A DNA stretch of 64,000 bases from Whitmania pigra (Eukaryota > Annelida > Clitellata > Hirudinida > Haemopidae). The position numbers and the translations under genes are program-made. The notes beneath the pieces were generated by a model, which worked only from the letters and a program-made list of their open reading frames with translations, made no database searches and was not told the DNA's origin. The stretch lies in contig JAJTWR010000479.1 in assembly GCA_021613335.1 (NCBI GenBank), positions 248,001 through 312,000 on the forward strand, in the 5' to 3' direction. Below, one piece after another: positions 19,160 through 27,829 of the stretch (within the stretch, counting starts at the first letter, position 1; the number at the start of each line of letters is the position of its first letter).

Positions 19160-19469
19160 AAGCATCTTCGCATTTTTGATGGCAAAACAACCGTTGTCTA
19201 TGGTTGGGAGGCGCAAAACGGGATCTTACATCTGTATCCCAATAAACAACAAAACGATGATGGCGATATTGTAACCAATAAAACGTACGGCAACTTTCAT
19301 TTAATTAGATTGGAAAATAACGCCAAAAGGAAACAGCGGTATTATTTTTTGGATACATGAAGAAAACCCAAAATACCATACAACTTACAGTACGGGGGCG
19401 GAAATGCAAATTTTAAACATTAGTTCTATTGCCGCCAGCGTCCGTTATATAAAAAGCAACCTACTGTAA
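19160..19469 (+). pseudogene. truncated, frameshifted DUF1080 (3-keto-disaccharide hydrolase-like) gene
   Basis: From 19160 the plus strand reads KHLRIFDGKTTVVYGWEAQN and continues with DGDIVTNKTYGNFHLIRLE, the classic DUF1080 jelly-roll opening (LFDGK-GW, NG-L, D-VT-YG-F-L-E). After a frameshift near 19330 it resumes as ENSGIIFWIHEENPKY then TYSTGAEMQIL, the family's 'NSGI-F-V-E' and 'GPEMQILD' blocks. It then runs into a stop at 19467. Both the N-terminal signal region and the C-terminal half are missing. Family members are periplasmic enzymes acting on 3-keto-glucosides. Here it is a dead fragment. Confidence 0.7.
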
Positions 19470-19470
19470 A

Positions 19471-20217
19471 TCAGTTCCTAATATGATCAACCAAAAACCC
19501 GACCCATTCTTTAATCAATAAATGCAAATGTGCAAGGGCCGTGGGATCTGGCATAATATAATCGCCCAATCCATATTGATCTTTTCCTATAAAATCTGTT
19601 GGGTAATATGCCGCCCTTTTTTCAAATTGTTTTTCAAAAATTACCTTTACGCGGGGTAAATGCCAAGCGCTGCTAATAATCAATACTTCTTTCGCTTGCT
19701 TTTCAGTCAACAAATCCATTGAAAATTTGAGATTTTCAATGGTATTACGACTTTTATTTTCAATCAGCATCAAACTATCGGGTATACCCAATGCGCGAAG
19801 GTAATCCTTGGTTAAATCGGCCTCTTTCATTTTATTGTTCAATAAAAAAGCATTGCCTCCTGAAATGAGCAGTTTTTTAATAACGCCCTGTTTTAATAAC
19901 TTAACCGCTTGTAGTAGTCTGTCGCTGCTACTGTTAAAGCTAATGCTGTTTGTTCTTTGATCATGATAAGAAAAACCACCCAATACAATGCCCACATCGT
20001 ATTGTTTTATGGGGGGATAATTTGTCTCGTAAGCATTAAAAAATTTGCCGACTATAAAGCCGTTTGAGCAGATGTAAAGCAGGCAAAAAATTATAACAAC
20101 GAGCCTTTTTTTCAGAAAGGCTGTTTTGGCAAAAATTGCCCAAATAAACAATCCAAAAATCCATAAAAAAGGTTTAATTAAAAACAAAAACGCTTTGGAA
20201 AAAAAATAAATTATCAT
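19471..20217 (-). CDS. DUF218 (YdcF/ElyC-like) membrane protein
   Basis: A 248-residue protein. The ATG at 20217 is chosen because it forms an ATGA overlap with the stop of the upstream gene (TGA at 20216-20214), the classic arrangement for coupled translation. Two N-terminal helices are followed by the DUF218 domain (about residues 70-230): IVLGGFSYHD, LLISGGN, SRNTIENLKFS and IISSAWHLPRVKVIF. E. coli members SanA, ElyC and YdcF affect envelope integrity and cell-wall precursor metabolism, but no reaction is established for the family. A periplasm-facing enzyme of envelope maintenance is the best guess. Confidence 0.78.
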   Translation of the reverse strand: MIIYFFSKAFLFLIKPFLWIFGLFIWAIFAKTAFLKKRLVVIIFCLLYICSNGFIVGKFFNAYETNYPPIKQYDVGIVLGGFSYHDQRTNSISFNSSSDRLLQAVKLLKQGVIKKLLISGGNAFLLNNKMKEADLTKDYLRALGIPDSLMLIENKSRNTIENLKFSMDLLTEKQAKEVLIISSAWHLPRVKVIFEKQFEKRAAYYPTDFIGKDQYGLGDYIMPDPTALAHLHLLIKEWVGFLVDHIRN

Positions 20218-22820
20218 AACCTGGAGGCTAACACACATGTTTTGGTAAAGTTAATTTTTTTACCCGATAAATAAAAAACATCAAACTTCACAATGTAAAT
20301 ACCTATGGGGCTTGGTTTTCCCTCATCGTCTAAACCGTCCCAAATTTCAAATCCGTCGGTAGCAATTGTGCTGTTACGTTTTAGTTTTCGTACCGGTTTT
20401 CCATTATCGGCGTAAATGGTAATATTAGCTATCGCTCCGCTGTTTTTTAAATGATAATTAATGATTAGAAAATCTTCAAACCCGTCTCCGTCAGGAGAAA
20501 AAGTTTTACTGCTTAAATAAACTTGAGACGATGTCGCAATTTCCTCTTCGCTTTGAGAATTGGCATAAGTTGGGGTTCCAAATCCTACCGTTTGCGCTGC
20601 TGATTTAAAATTACCTGTTTGGTTGGCAGGGGCCTTAAATGATACCCGCTCAAGGGCAACGCCTTTATAATCATTAAGCAAAGTAAGGTGCATTTTTTCG
20701 TTATAGTCTAAACGATCGATAAGAGCGTTTGAGCTTAACAAAATAACTGTTCCCGAAGCGTTATAATAACCCGGCATGTTTTTTAATTGCACAAACTGCG
20801 AGGGGTATTTAGCATAATATTGGTTTTTTACGGCTGCCGGATTGGCGGTAAGTACCCAGTAAGTTTTTGGATAGATGAGTATGGAATTAACGGTAACCGT
20901 GCAAACATTTGCGACATTGCCGACGGCATCGGCCTTTGCAATCAGCAAATCTTTCAAATCTAAAATATCATCGCTGTTATTATAAATCTCTACATAATCA
21001 GAACCGCTTGCTTTTGGGTTAAGCAACACCTCGCTAATAAGGATATTGCCCGGTTTAATTTCTTTGGCCAAAAATATTTTTGCGGTATTTGCCAATGGGT
21101 CAATAAGGTTTCCTGCGCAATCGGTCACATTTACAACCAAAAGAGTAAGCTCTATGCCTCTAGTTAAAGGCCCGGCAAACTTTACCTCAACGGTAGTAAA
21201 TAAAGGCCCTACGGGCATAGCGCTGCTTGCAATGCCGATGCCATTATTAAAACGGTAACAGGAGGGTTCGGCGGCCATTAAGCTGTCGACAGGTTTGCTG
21301 AACAGGAGTATAAGCGTTTGGTCTTCGGTTATATTTACCCCTAATAGTTTAGGGGCTACGCCACTATACTGGCTTTGGTAAACCGTGTTTTGCGCGCCGG
21401 GCGTGCCTCCTAAAGCTGCATTGCTTGCTTGCCAATTTTGAATACCTTTACATCTGTTTTTGGGGTCAATCAATTCCAACGAATACCCTCCTTGTTTTTT
21501 AAGCTCGTCTTTATACCAAGTATTGGCATAAGCCACTTGGTCAATTATCGTTCCGAAAGGGTCTTGTAATTTCAAAACGTCTTTATCATTGTTTAAGTTT
21601 AACCAAGGCGTCAGTCCTGTTGTTTTTCCAAACGGTTTGTAGTCGTTTACATTGGCATTCGGACACAAAATGAGATAGCCGTTTGGAACAATGGTATCGG
21701 TTGAAAAAGTATAAACAGAGCCGGCATCGGCATATTGCCATCCTTTTAATAAGATATATTCGCCGGTCAGGTTCCATAATTCTACAAATTCTGCTTGAGG
21801 AAGCCCTACCGACGGAATCGGGTCAGCAAAAATCTCATTAATAAGCACGTCTCCTTTTAACGCTTTATAGGGCCTGATATAGAAAAAGGTTGCCGTATTG
21901 CCGACTGCAATAGGGTTGCCTTTTACATCTTGAACATTTTTAACAGATAAGGTGTAATGATTGGTTGTTAATGTGTTGGCATAATTCAGTCGATATATAT
22001 TTGCTTGCGCAGTTGTAGTAACGCTATTAGGGGAGCCATAATTCTGATTTAAGCTGTAATTATCTGCCATTGTTGCCAAAACAGGGTTTAATGCTTCAGA
22101 AAAAACAGCTTCTATCGTGTTTGCATCAAGGGCTTTTGCAGCCTCTAAAACCGGCGGGGTAACATCGGCAACAAGCTCTTCAACATTAAAATCATCAAAA
22201 ATAAAACCATCGCTACGGGTAGCTGTATATTTACAAAATATCCCAAACCATTGACCGGTTAAATAAGTGTTATCGGTTACCGAGCCTTCTAAAGTATAAT
22301 TTGTTCCTCCTGTAATATCGGTGTAAACTTCCCATTTGCCATGGTTGTCTCTTGTTAGGCGAACGCGGGCAATTAGCTGATTGGCATTTGCTCTAGTTTT
22401 GGCCGGCCCATCCATAATTTTTACCGACTTATTGCCGCTTTGCCGGTATAAATCAAAACTATCGGTAATTCCGCTTTCGCCCACTTGCAGATAATATCCG
22501 TTTAAGTCGGCATTCAAATTTTGCTCATCTGATATCAGGTAAATTCTTGCAAAATTGGTCGTAGACGGGTCAAAATTCAATTGCAATAAAAACTCCCATT
22601 TCGTATTAAAAGCCAAATTATTTTGGGTAACCAGATAGGCGGTTTGCGCTTTATTGGAAAGCAAAGATTGCAACTGTTTATCAGCATTTACAAAAAACAT
22701 ATTTGTAGAGCCTTGCCAAGCCGGGTTTGCGGTAAAATCGCCGTCGGAAAAATCATCCCGAATTTGGGCCATTGCAATATTAAACGATAAGGTTGCCAAA
22801 AAAAACAAAGTTTTTCTCAT
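20214..22820 (-). CDS. secreted lamin-tail-domain protein with gliding/T9SS-type C-terminus
   Basis: An 868-residue protein with a signal peptide (MRKTLFFLATLSFNIAMAQ). Residues about 20-215 form a jelly-roll-like domain. Ig-like segments (about 220-320, PPVLEAAKALDANTIEAVFS; and about 490-590) alternate with two lamin-tail domains at about 325-440 (GDVLINEIFADPIPSVGLPQ) and 595-715 (GNILISEVLLNPKASGSDYV). The C-terminus from about 770 (SKTFSPDGDGFEDFLIINY) resembles the FlgD/CHU_C-type fold found at the end of many T9SS cargo proteins. Export by the GldKLMN machinery encoded at 55520 is therefore plausible. Lamin-tail proteins are linked to surface adhesion or nucleases, but the function here is unknown. 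It is coupled to the DUF218 gene and divergent from asd by 33 bp. Confidence 0.75.
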   Translation of the reverse strand: MRKTLFFLATLSFNIAMAQIRDDFSDGDFTANPAWQGSTNMFFVNADKQLQSLLSNKAQTAYLVTQNNLAFNTKWEFLLQLNFDPSTTNFARIYLISDEQNLNADLNGYYLQVGESGITDSFDLYRQSGNKSVKIMDGPAKTRANANQLIARVRLTRDNHGKWEVYTDITGGTNYTLEGSVTDNTYLTGQWFGIFCKYTATRSDGFIFDDFNVEELVADVTPPVLEAAKALDANTIEAVFSEALNPVLATMADNYSLNQNYGSPNSVTTTAQANIYRLNYANTLTTNHYTLSVKNVQDVKGNPIAVGNTATFFYIRPYKALKGDVLINEIFADPIPSVGLPQAEFVELWNLTGEYILLKGWQYADAGSVYTFSTDTIVPNGYLILCPNANVNDYKPFGKTTGLTPWLNLNNDKDVLKLQDPFGTIIDQVAYANTWYKDELKKQGGYSLELIDPKNRCKGIQNWQASNAALGGTPGAQNTVYQSQYSGVAPKLLGVNITEDQTLILLFSKPVDSLMAAEPSCYRFNNGIGIASSAMPVGPLFTTVEVKFAGPLTRGIELTLLVVNVTDCAGNLIDPLANTAKIFLAKEIKPGNILISEVLLNPKASGSDYVEIYNNSDDILDLKDLLIAKADAVGNVANVCTVTVNSILIYPKTYWVLTANPAAVKNQYYAKYPSQFVQLKNMPGYYNASGTVILLSSNALIDRLDYNEKMHLTLLNDYKGVALERVSFKAPANQTGNFKSAAQTVGFGTPTYANSQSEEEIATSSQVYLSSKTFSPDGDGFEDFLIINYHLKNSGAIANITIYADNGKPVRKLKRNSTIATDGFEIWDGLDDEGKPSPIGIYIVKFDVFYLSGKKINFTKTCVLASRL

Positions 22821-22853
22821 ATTTGGAAAATTATATATAAACTTAATAAAAAA

Positions 22854-23843
22854 ATGAAAATTGCGGTAGTAGGCGCTACCGGATTAGTTGGCGCCGCCAT
22901 GTTAAAAGTATTGGACGAAAGAAATTTCCCATTAACGGAATTAATACCTGTTGCTTCAGAAAAAAGCATTGGTAAGTTGGTTTGGTATAAGGGGAAACAA
23001 TACCCAGTCGTTAGCATCGATACTGCCATTGGTATGCGTCCTGATATTGCTATTTTTTCTGCGGGCGGGGCAATCTCTTTAGAGGCTGCGCCTCGTTTTG
23101 CAAGCGTAGGCGTAACGGTAATAGATAATTCGTCGGCTTGGCGTATGGATCCGACTAAAAAACTGATTGTACCGGAGGTTAATGCCGGCGTGCTAACCAA
23201 AAACGACAAAATTATCGCTAATCCAAACTGCTCTACCATACAAATGGTGGTGGCTTTAAAACCTTTGCACGATAAATATAAAATCAAACGCGTAGTGGTT
23301 TCCACTTACCAATCGGTAACCGGCACAGGCGTTAAAGCGGTAGACCAATTAATGAATGAACGTAAAGGAATTGACGGCCCTAAAGCTTATCCTTATGAAA
23401 TTGACCTGAACATTTTGCCTCACATTGATGTTTTTCAAGAAAATGGATACACCAAAGAGGAAATGAAAATGATTAAAGAAACCAATAAAATTATGGGCGA
23501 TGATAGCATTAAAGTGACGGCAACAACGGTTCGCATACCGGTAATAGGAGGACACTCTGAATCGGTAAACGTTGAATTTGAAAACGATTTTGATTTGGCA
23601 GAAGTACGCAACATTTTAGAAAATGCGCCGGGTATTATTGTAGAAGATGATGTGGCAAACTTGATTTATCCAATGCCCAAAAACGCGCACGAAAAAGACG
23701 AGGTATTTGTAGGTCGTTTGCGCAGAGACGAATCACAACCTAAAACTTTAAACATGTGGATTGTTTCTGATAATTTACGCAAAGGAGCTGCAACCAATGC
23801 CATACAAATTGCCGAGTATTTAATCGCCGAAAATTTGGTTTAA
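22854..23843 (+). CDS. asd: aspartate-semialdehyde dehydrogenase
   Basis: A 329-residue protein of normal length. It reduces aspartyl phosphate to aspartate semialdehyde with NADPH, feeding lysine/diaminopimelate, threonine and methionine synthesis. The nucleotide-binding start is MKIAVVGATGLVGAAML. Cys126 in NPNCSTIQ is the catalytic cysteine, VSTYQSVTGTGVKAVDQL is the conserved helix block, and the His in PVIGGHSESV completes the site. Cytoplasmic monocistronic gene. Only 33 bp separate it from the divergent lamin-tail gene, so one or both promoters must overlap coding sequence. Confidence 0.96.
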   Translation: MKIAVVGATGLVGAAMLKVLDERNFPLTELIPVASEKSIGKLVWYKGKQYPVVSIDTAIGMRPDIAIFSAGGAISLEAAPRFASVGVTVIDNSSAWRMDPTKKLIVPEVNAGVLTKNDKIIANPNCSTIQMVVALKPLHDKYKIKRVVVSTYQSVTGTGVKAVDQLMNERKGIDGPKAYPYEIDLNILPHIDVFQENGYTKEEMKMIKETNKIMGDDSIKVTATTVRIPVIGGHSESVNVEFENDFDLAEVRNILENAPGIIVEDDVANLIYPMPKNAHEKDEVFVGRLRRDESQPKTLNMWIVSDNLRKGAATNAIQIAEYLIAENLV

Positions 23844-24013
23844 TAAGTTTAATAACTTTAAACAACTATAAAAGAAGCTGCCTCTCTTTTAAGACAACTT
23901 CTTAATTTTTTTAAAAACCATTGGCAAACTGTTCTATGACTATAATTTTTAAGAGAAACATTTCTATCAGGTTACGCATAGGGCAAAAATAAAAACCAAT
24001 TCACAAAAATTCA
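23844..24013. other. spacer downstream of asd
   Basis: No gene seen. A weak hairpin-like sequence (agaag ... cttct) sits about 30-65 bp after the asd stop and may act as its terminator. Confidence 0.3.
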
Positions 24014-24326
24014 GGCGGATTGAAAGAAAGTTGGAACTATCCAACAATATATGTTAACCCGCCTTACGGAATTGACAAAGAGGATGGCACAATAATCAAA
24101 AAATCGGCTTGCAAAGCGTGCTTATGTCAACCAAGAATATAATTCAGAAGTTTTGGCGCTTGTTCCAGTTGCTGCCAACACTGTCCATTGGAAAAAGTAT
24201 GTTTTTACCAAAGCCAAGTCAATATGTTTTTTATATGACACAAGATACGTTTTTTAGAAAACGGACAAGGCAAAAGAACGCCAATGGCATGCGCAATCAT
24301 TTATTGGAGAAACAACCAAAGTAAAG
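24014..24326 (+). pseudogene. broken DNA N6-adenine methyltransferase fragment
   Basis: The plus strand reads SWNYPTIYVNPPYGIDKED, containing the NPPYG catalytic motif of amino-methyltransferases. After a one-step frame change near 24100 it continues as EYNSEVLALVPVAANTVHW, then AKSICFLYDTRYVFLENG and PMACAIIYW. This order matches phage/plasmid-type DNA adenine methyltransferases (Dam-like, PF05869 type). The N-terminal part is missing, and at the 3' end the match stops where hydrolase sequence begins (about 24320-24328). It is not functional. Confidence 0.7.
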
Positions 24327-24629
24327 TTGAAATTTGGCGTTTTAAGATATGACGACAGAGGGGTTGGACAATCAAAAGGTGATTTTAAAACTGCAACTTC
24401 TGCCGCCTTTGCAACCGATGTAGAAAGCGCTATTGCATATTTGAAAACAAGAAAGGAGATTAACAAAAAGAAAATCGGTTTAGTTGGTCATAACGAAGGA
24501 GGACTCATCGCACCCATAGTAGCATCATAATCCAACGACGTAAGTTTTATAGTACTGCTCGCCGGAAAAGCAAGCGGTTTTTCTGAAAGCGACATAAAAA
24601 AACAATTCAAAAAAACGCAAACAAAATAA
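24327..24629 (+). pseudogene. broken alpha/beta hydrolase fragment
   Basis: One frame from 24327 reads GVLRYDDRGVGQSKGDF, then IGLVGHNEGGLIAPIVAS, an in-frame TAA at 24528, and on the far side DVSFIVLLAGKASGFSESD to a stop at 24627. This is the central part of a COG1073-like hydrolase. The nucleophile-elbow Ser of the usual GHSEGG is replaced by Asn. The N-terminal signal/cap region and the C-terminal His region are missing. It is joined directly to the methyltransferase fragment, so a deletion has fused two dead genes. Confidence 0.65.
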
Positions 24630-24683
24630 AAACAGGTAATCGTCATTACTTAATCTGATTTTAATTAACGGGAGTATCCCGTA

Positions 24684-24696
24684 AGGTGTGTAAGTT
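24684..24696. repeat. possible terminal inverted-repeat end of the IS256-type element
   Basis: ggtgtgtaagtta lies 28 bp beyond the transposase stop, where an IS256-family element would end. A short perfect hairpin (cggga gta tcccg, 24669-24681) lies just outside. The matching opposite end was not found. Confidence 0.25.
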
Positions 24697-24723
24697 AAAA
24701 TCGAGGTAAAATAATCGCAGAAT

Positions 24724-25310
24724 TTATACCTTCAATCTGTCGCCAAAGATAATTAAGCCGATTCAGGACAATGCCCCAGTTCCTGATAGGCATGGTCCAT
24801 TTTTTTTTGATGCCTCCCTGAGCTCCAGATAAACGGACTTCAGGACGGCGTCATCGCCTGGAAAAGAAAGCTTGTTTTTTGTGTATTTCCTGATCTTTCC
24901 GTTGAGGGTTTCAATCAGGTTGGCGGCGTAAATAATCTGGCGGATCTCAACAGAGACGTCGAAAAATACAGTCAGCTGCTCCCGGTTGCCTCTCCGGCTG
25001 CGGATGGCATAGGCGTATTTGCCATCTCATTTTTGCTCAAAACTATTCAGGGCCGCAGCGGCGGCCTCTCGGGCGAGGGCTCCATAGATATCCTTCATAT
25101 TTCGGGTAAATTCTTTGCGATCTTTCCACATCGCCTAATGTATGCTGTTACGGATTTGATGCGCCACGCATATCTGGGAGGAAGACTCGGGGGATACCGT
25201 TCTGATGGCGGCGGAAACGTCAAATTTGTAGATATCTTTTACCTGTTCCTGAATGTCCGATACGCTTATTCCTTTCAAAGGCCCGTTTTTGAATACCGCT
25301 TAAAAACTCA
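24724..25310 (-). pseudogene. decayed IS256-family (mutator-type) transposase
   Basis: The minus strand from 25310 reads LKGISVSDIQEQVKDIYKFD, then jumps, by an internal deletion of several hundred bases compared with full transposases, to QICVAHQIRNSIH, a stop and MWKDRKEFTRNMKDIYGAL. A second stop follows EQK, where the family has Trp. It continues [39 protein letters not shown] and [15 protein letters not shown], with a frameshift near the end. The IY-x-N-IE-N-RK block is the IS256 signature with the final catalytic Glu. The element abuts the hsdS fragment at its 5' side. Confidence 0.75.
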
Positions 25311-26637
25311 TTGAGCTGCTCGCCGCTTCGTTTATCAGTTTTTTCCTTTCCGATTTTAGTTTGAATGCTTTTTTGACTTTGTCTGTGAGCGATTTTATTT
25401 GTTCTTCGCTTAAAATCGGAACGGAAATTTGTTTCATTCTTTCTTCTCTTAAATGCGGAATTGTTGTGCCGACAACAGTTCTGCGGATTGCAGGATAAAA
25501 TCCTGTTTCTTTCACCGACAAGCAAACAAAAAGGTATTCAGGCGTAAACTTGTGTTCTTTTGCAAATTCCTTTTTCAGTCGTATTCGTGAAACGCCCGAA
25601 GCAATCAATGCACGGTCATTTTCTGTAACCATTGCCGTTTGTCCGATTTTTCCGTCTTTGGTAAATAATACATCTCCTGCTTTCAAATCCTGATTGAGAG
25701 AATCAACAATTTCTTGCGAAATAAAATAATCGGGGAACAAATCAATTTCATTATTGATAATGTCTGATGTTCTTATAAACGCAAAGTTTGTTTCTTTTTT
25801 GTTCAAGTAAATTTCGTAGTTATTGCTTCCTGCCTCGCTTCCTTTTTTGATGTCGGCAACTTGTCCAAGCGGTAAAGTTTTAAACGATTTTTTTAATTTC
25901 TTTTCGTTTTCAATATAGAACGGCAAATGACAAGTTGGATTCCAAATGTCAAACTCTGTTAACGTTTTTAAATCGCCTGAAAAAAACTTTTCTTTTACCG
26001 CTTTTGTTTTCAGTTTTGTGATTGATAAAAACTCTTTCTTTGCTTCTTCAATTAAATCCGACGCTTCACGGTTATACTTGATAACTTTGCTTACTTTTTC
26101 AATAATCGGATCAAGCGCTTTTTTTTCAGGAATGAAAACTCTTACCTGACTAAGTTGAGAATGTGTCATTTCAACTCTTGTATCGCCGTGACTTGCTAAT
26201 GCCGCTTGTGCTTTGAAAAATTTTGAATTGAGATATGCCGCTAAATAAAACGGCGAGAGTTTTTTCGTATCAACTGTAATTCTTGTTGTGTGCTGGCTTG
26301 TAGCCCAACCCGCAATAGATTTGTCGGCAATGCTTGCCGTTCCCAATTTATCAATGGTTGCCTGCGTTCTTGCAACTAAAATGTCGTTCTCTTTGATTTT
26401 AATTTTCTCCGCAACATCTTTTGAAACGTAAGCTAAATCTTCTTCGTTTTCGTCAAAGGAAAATGGTTTAATGTCGGCAACTCTCAAATAAGGAATACCG
26501 TTTTCTTTGTTTGTAAAGGGGTTGTTTTTCGTTAAAAAAATTTCGAGGAATTTTACAATTGTTTTGATGCGAAGGCCGGCAAGATTAAGCGAAATTACCC
26601 CTCTGTCGGCAAGTAGAAATAAAATTGCTTTGAGCAA
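25300..26637 (-). pseudogene. hsdS: truncated type I restriction specificity subunit
   Basis: A 445-codon frame with two target-recognition domains of the HsdS (methylase_S) type. TRD1 is GIPYLRVADIKPFSFDENEE followed by ENDILVARTQATIDKLGTAS. TRD2 is VADIKKGSEAGSNNYEIYLN followed by KAGDVLFTKDGKIGQTAMV. Helical spacers are at about residues 175-215 and 410-440. The frame opens only at a TTG (26637), and the first 35 residues do not look like an HsdS start, so the 5' end of TRD1 is missing. The 3' end stops at the IS256-type remnant, probably cut short. No hsdM or hsdR is adjacent, so no working restriction system is encoded here. Confidence 0.75.
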
Positions 26638-26760
26638 AAATTATATCGTATTAAAAGAAATAAAGTGAATTTCGGATACAACAACCTGAATTATAGCTGT
26701 ATCCATAACCCCGTAAAAAACTTTTTTAAATTATCACAATCTTTTTACCAATAAAAAAAC

Positions 26761-26800
26761 TAAAGGCTAGGGGGTTTTGTTGATTTATTTGTCTTAACTG
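26761..26800 (+). promoter_or_regulatory. possible promoter of the fecR-susCD operon
   Basis: An A-rich tract (26740-26762) is followed by ctagggggttttg and, about 15 bases on, ttgtctt, ending just before the fecR ATG. No clear TAnnTTTG box is present. An alternative-sigma (ECF) promoter is a reasonable guess for a FecR operon, but it rests only on position and general resemblance. Confidence 0.3.
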
Positions 26801-26801
26801 C

Positions 26802-27809
26802 ATGAATAACAATACAAACAAACTACATCAAGATAAGTTAAGAGGTCTTGATATTATCATCAGGTATCTTGATAACCCGCAAGAAGAACAATTAAAAAAG
26901 GATATTGAATTATTTTGTTCGCTTTCTCCTGAAAATGAAAACCTCTTTAAGGAGATGGAAACTATTTGGCATGCCGGCGGTAAGGTTGCGCTTTTGTCTC
27001 AAATCAATGTAGCCGAATCAGTTGGGCATTTTCAAGGAATACTTTCCCGAAATTTAAATATCAAGCATCGTAATTTTTGGCGGCCTCTGCTTTATGCCGT
27101 TGCAACTATTGTATTGGTTCTGGGTTTTTACAAAGCTTTTTTTACCGGCGGAGAAAACGCCGATACCTATATTATTTATCAAACGGGTTCAGGCAAAATA
27201 GATTCCTTAAAACTTACGGATGGTTCTTTCATCATTTTGGCAGGAAACTCTTCCCTTAGGGTACCCCGTCAATTTAAAAAAGATATCAGGGAAGTTTACC
27301 TTATCAAAGGCGAAGGGCTTTTCCATATTTCCGAAGATGTAAATCGCCCTTTTAAGGTAAATTTTGGCTCATCTACCGTAGAGGTATTAGGTACGGTATT
27401 TAATATAAAAACAGACAGTTTAAAAGCTGAAGTAGGCGTTAAAAGCGGCAAGGTATTGTTTACGCCTTATCAGGAAGCAGAAAGTTCTTTGTTAAAATCA
27501 GGGCGAGCAGCGAGCTATGATATTAAAAATCAGACTGTAGTTGAAAAATCGGCTGCAAATGCAGACGCATGGTTAACTAAAAATCTGGTTTTTTCTGATG
27601 CGCCTTTAGAAGATGTTTGCAAGCAATTAAGCGAATATTATAAGACCCCTATTGAGTTGGCTCCCTCTTATAAAAATCGTTACCAACTTAAAAAATTGAA
27701 TGCCGCTTTCAGCAATGAGTCTTTAGACAAAGTGCTGGAGATTTTAAAATTAACCTACGGCTTTCATATATACAAACAAGCGCATCAAATCATAATTAGA
27801 ACCAATTAA
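26802..27809 (+). CDS. FecR-family anti-sigma factor / transmembrane signal transducer
   Basis: A 335-residue protein: a cytoplasmic N-terminal part (about 1-85), one membrane helix (about 92-108, PLLYAVATIVLVLGFYKAFF), a FecR domain (about 120-230, DSLKLTDGSFIILAGNSSLR and VLGTVFNIK) and a C-terminal DUF4974 domain (about 265-333). In this family the periplasmic part senses the state of the TonB-dependent receptor and the cytoplasmic part controls an ECF sigma factor. Unusually, no sigma gene precedes it; the neighbour is the broken hsdS on the other strand. The partner must be elsewhere or lost. SusC follows 20 bp downstream. Confidence 0.88.
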   Translation: MNNNTNKLHQDKLRGLDIIIRYLDNPQEEQLKKDIELFCSLSPENENLFKEMETIWHAGGKVALLSQINVAESVGHFQGILSRNLNIKHRNFWRPLLYAVATIVLVLGFYKAFFTGGENADTYIIYQTGSGKIDSLKLTDGSFIILAGNSSLRVPRQFKKDIREVYLIKGEGLFHISEDVNRPFKVNFGSSTVEVLGTVFNIKTDSLKAEVGVKSGKVLFTPYQEAESSLLKSGRAASYDIKNQTVVEKSAANADAWLTKNLVFSDAPLEDVCKQLSEYYKTPIELAPSYKNRYQLKKLNAAFSNESLDKVLEILKLTYGFHIYKQAHQIIIRTN

Positions 27810-27829
27810 CCAAATTTTAATTAAAAGCT

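Noticed and set aside
25033..25314. 93-codon plus-strand frame with good composition
   Set aside because: It is the antisense of the decayed IS256-type transposase, whose conserved blocks lie on the minus strand.
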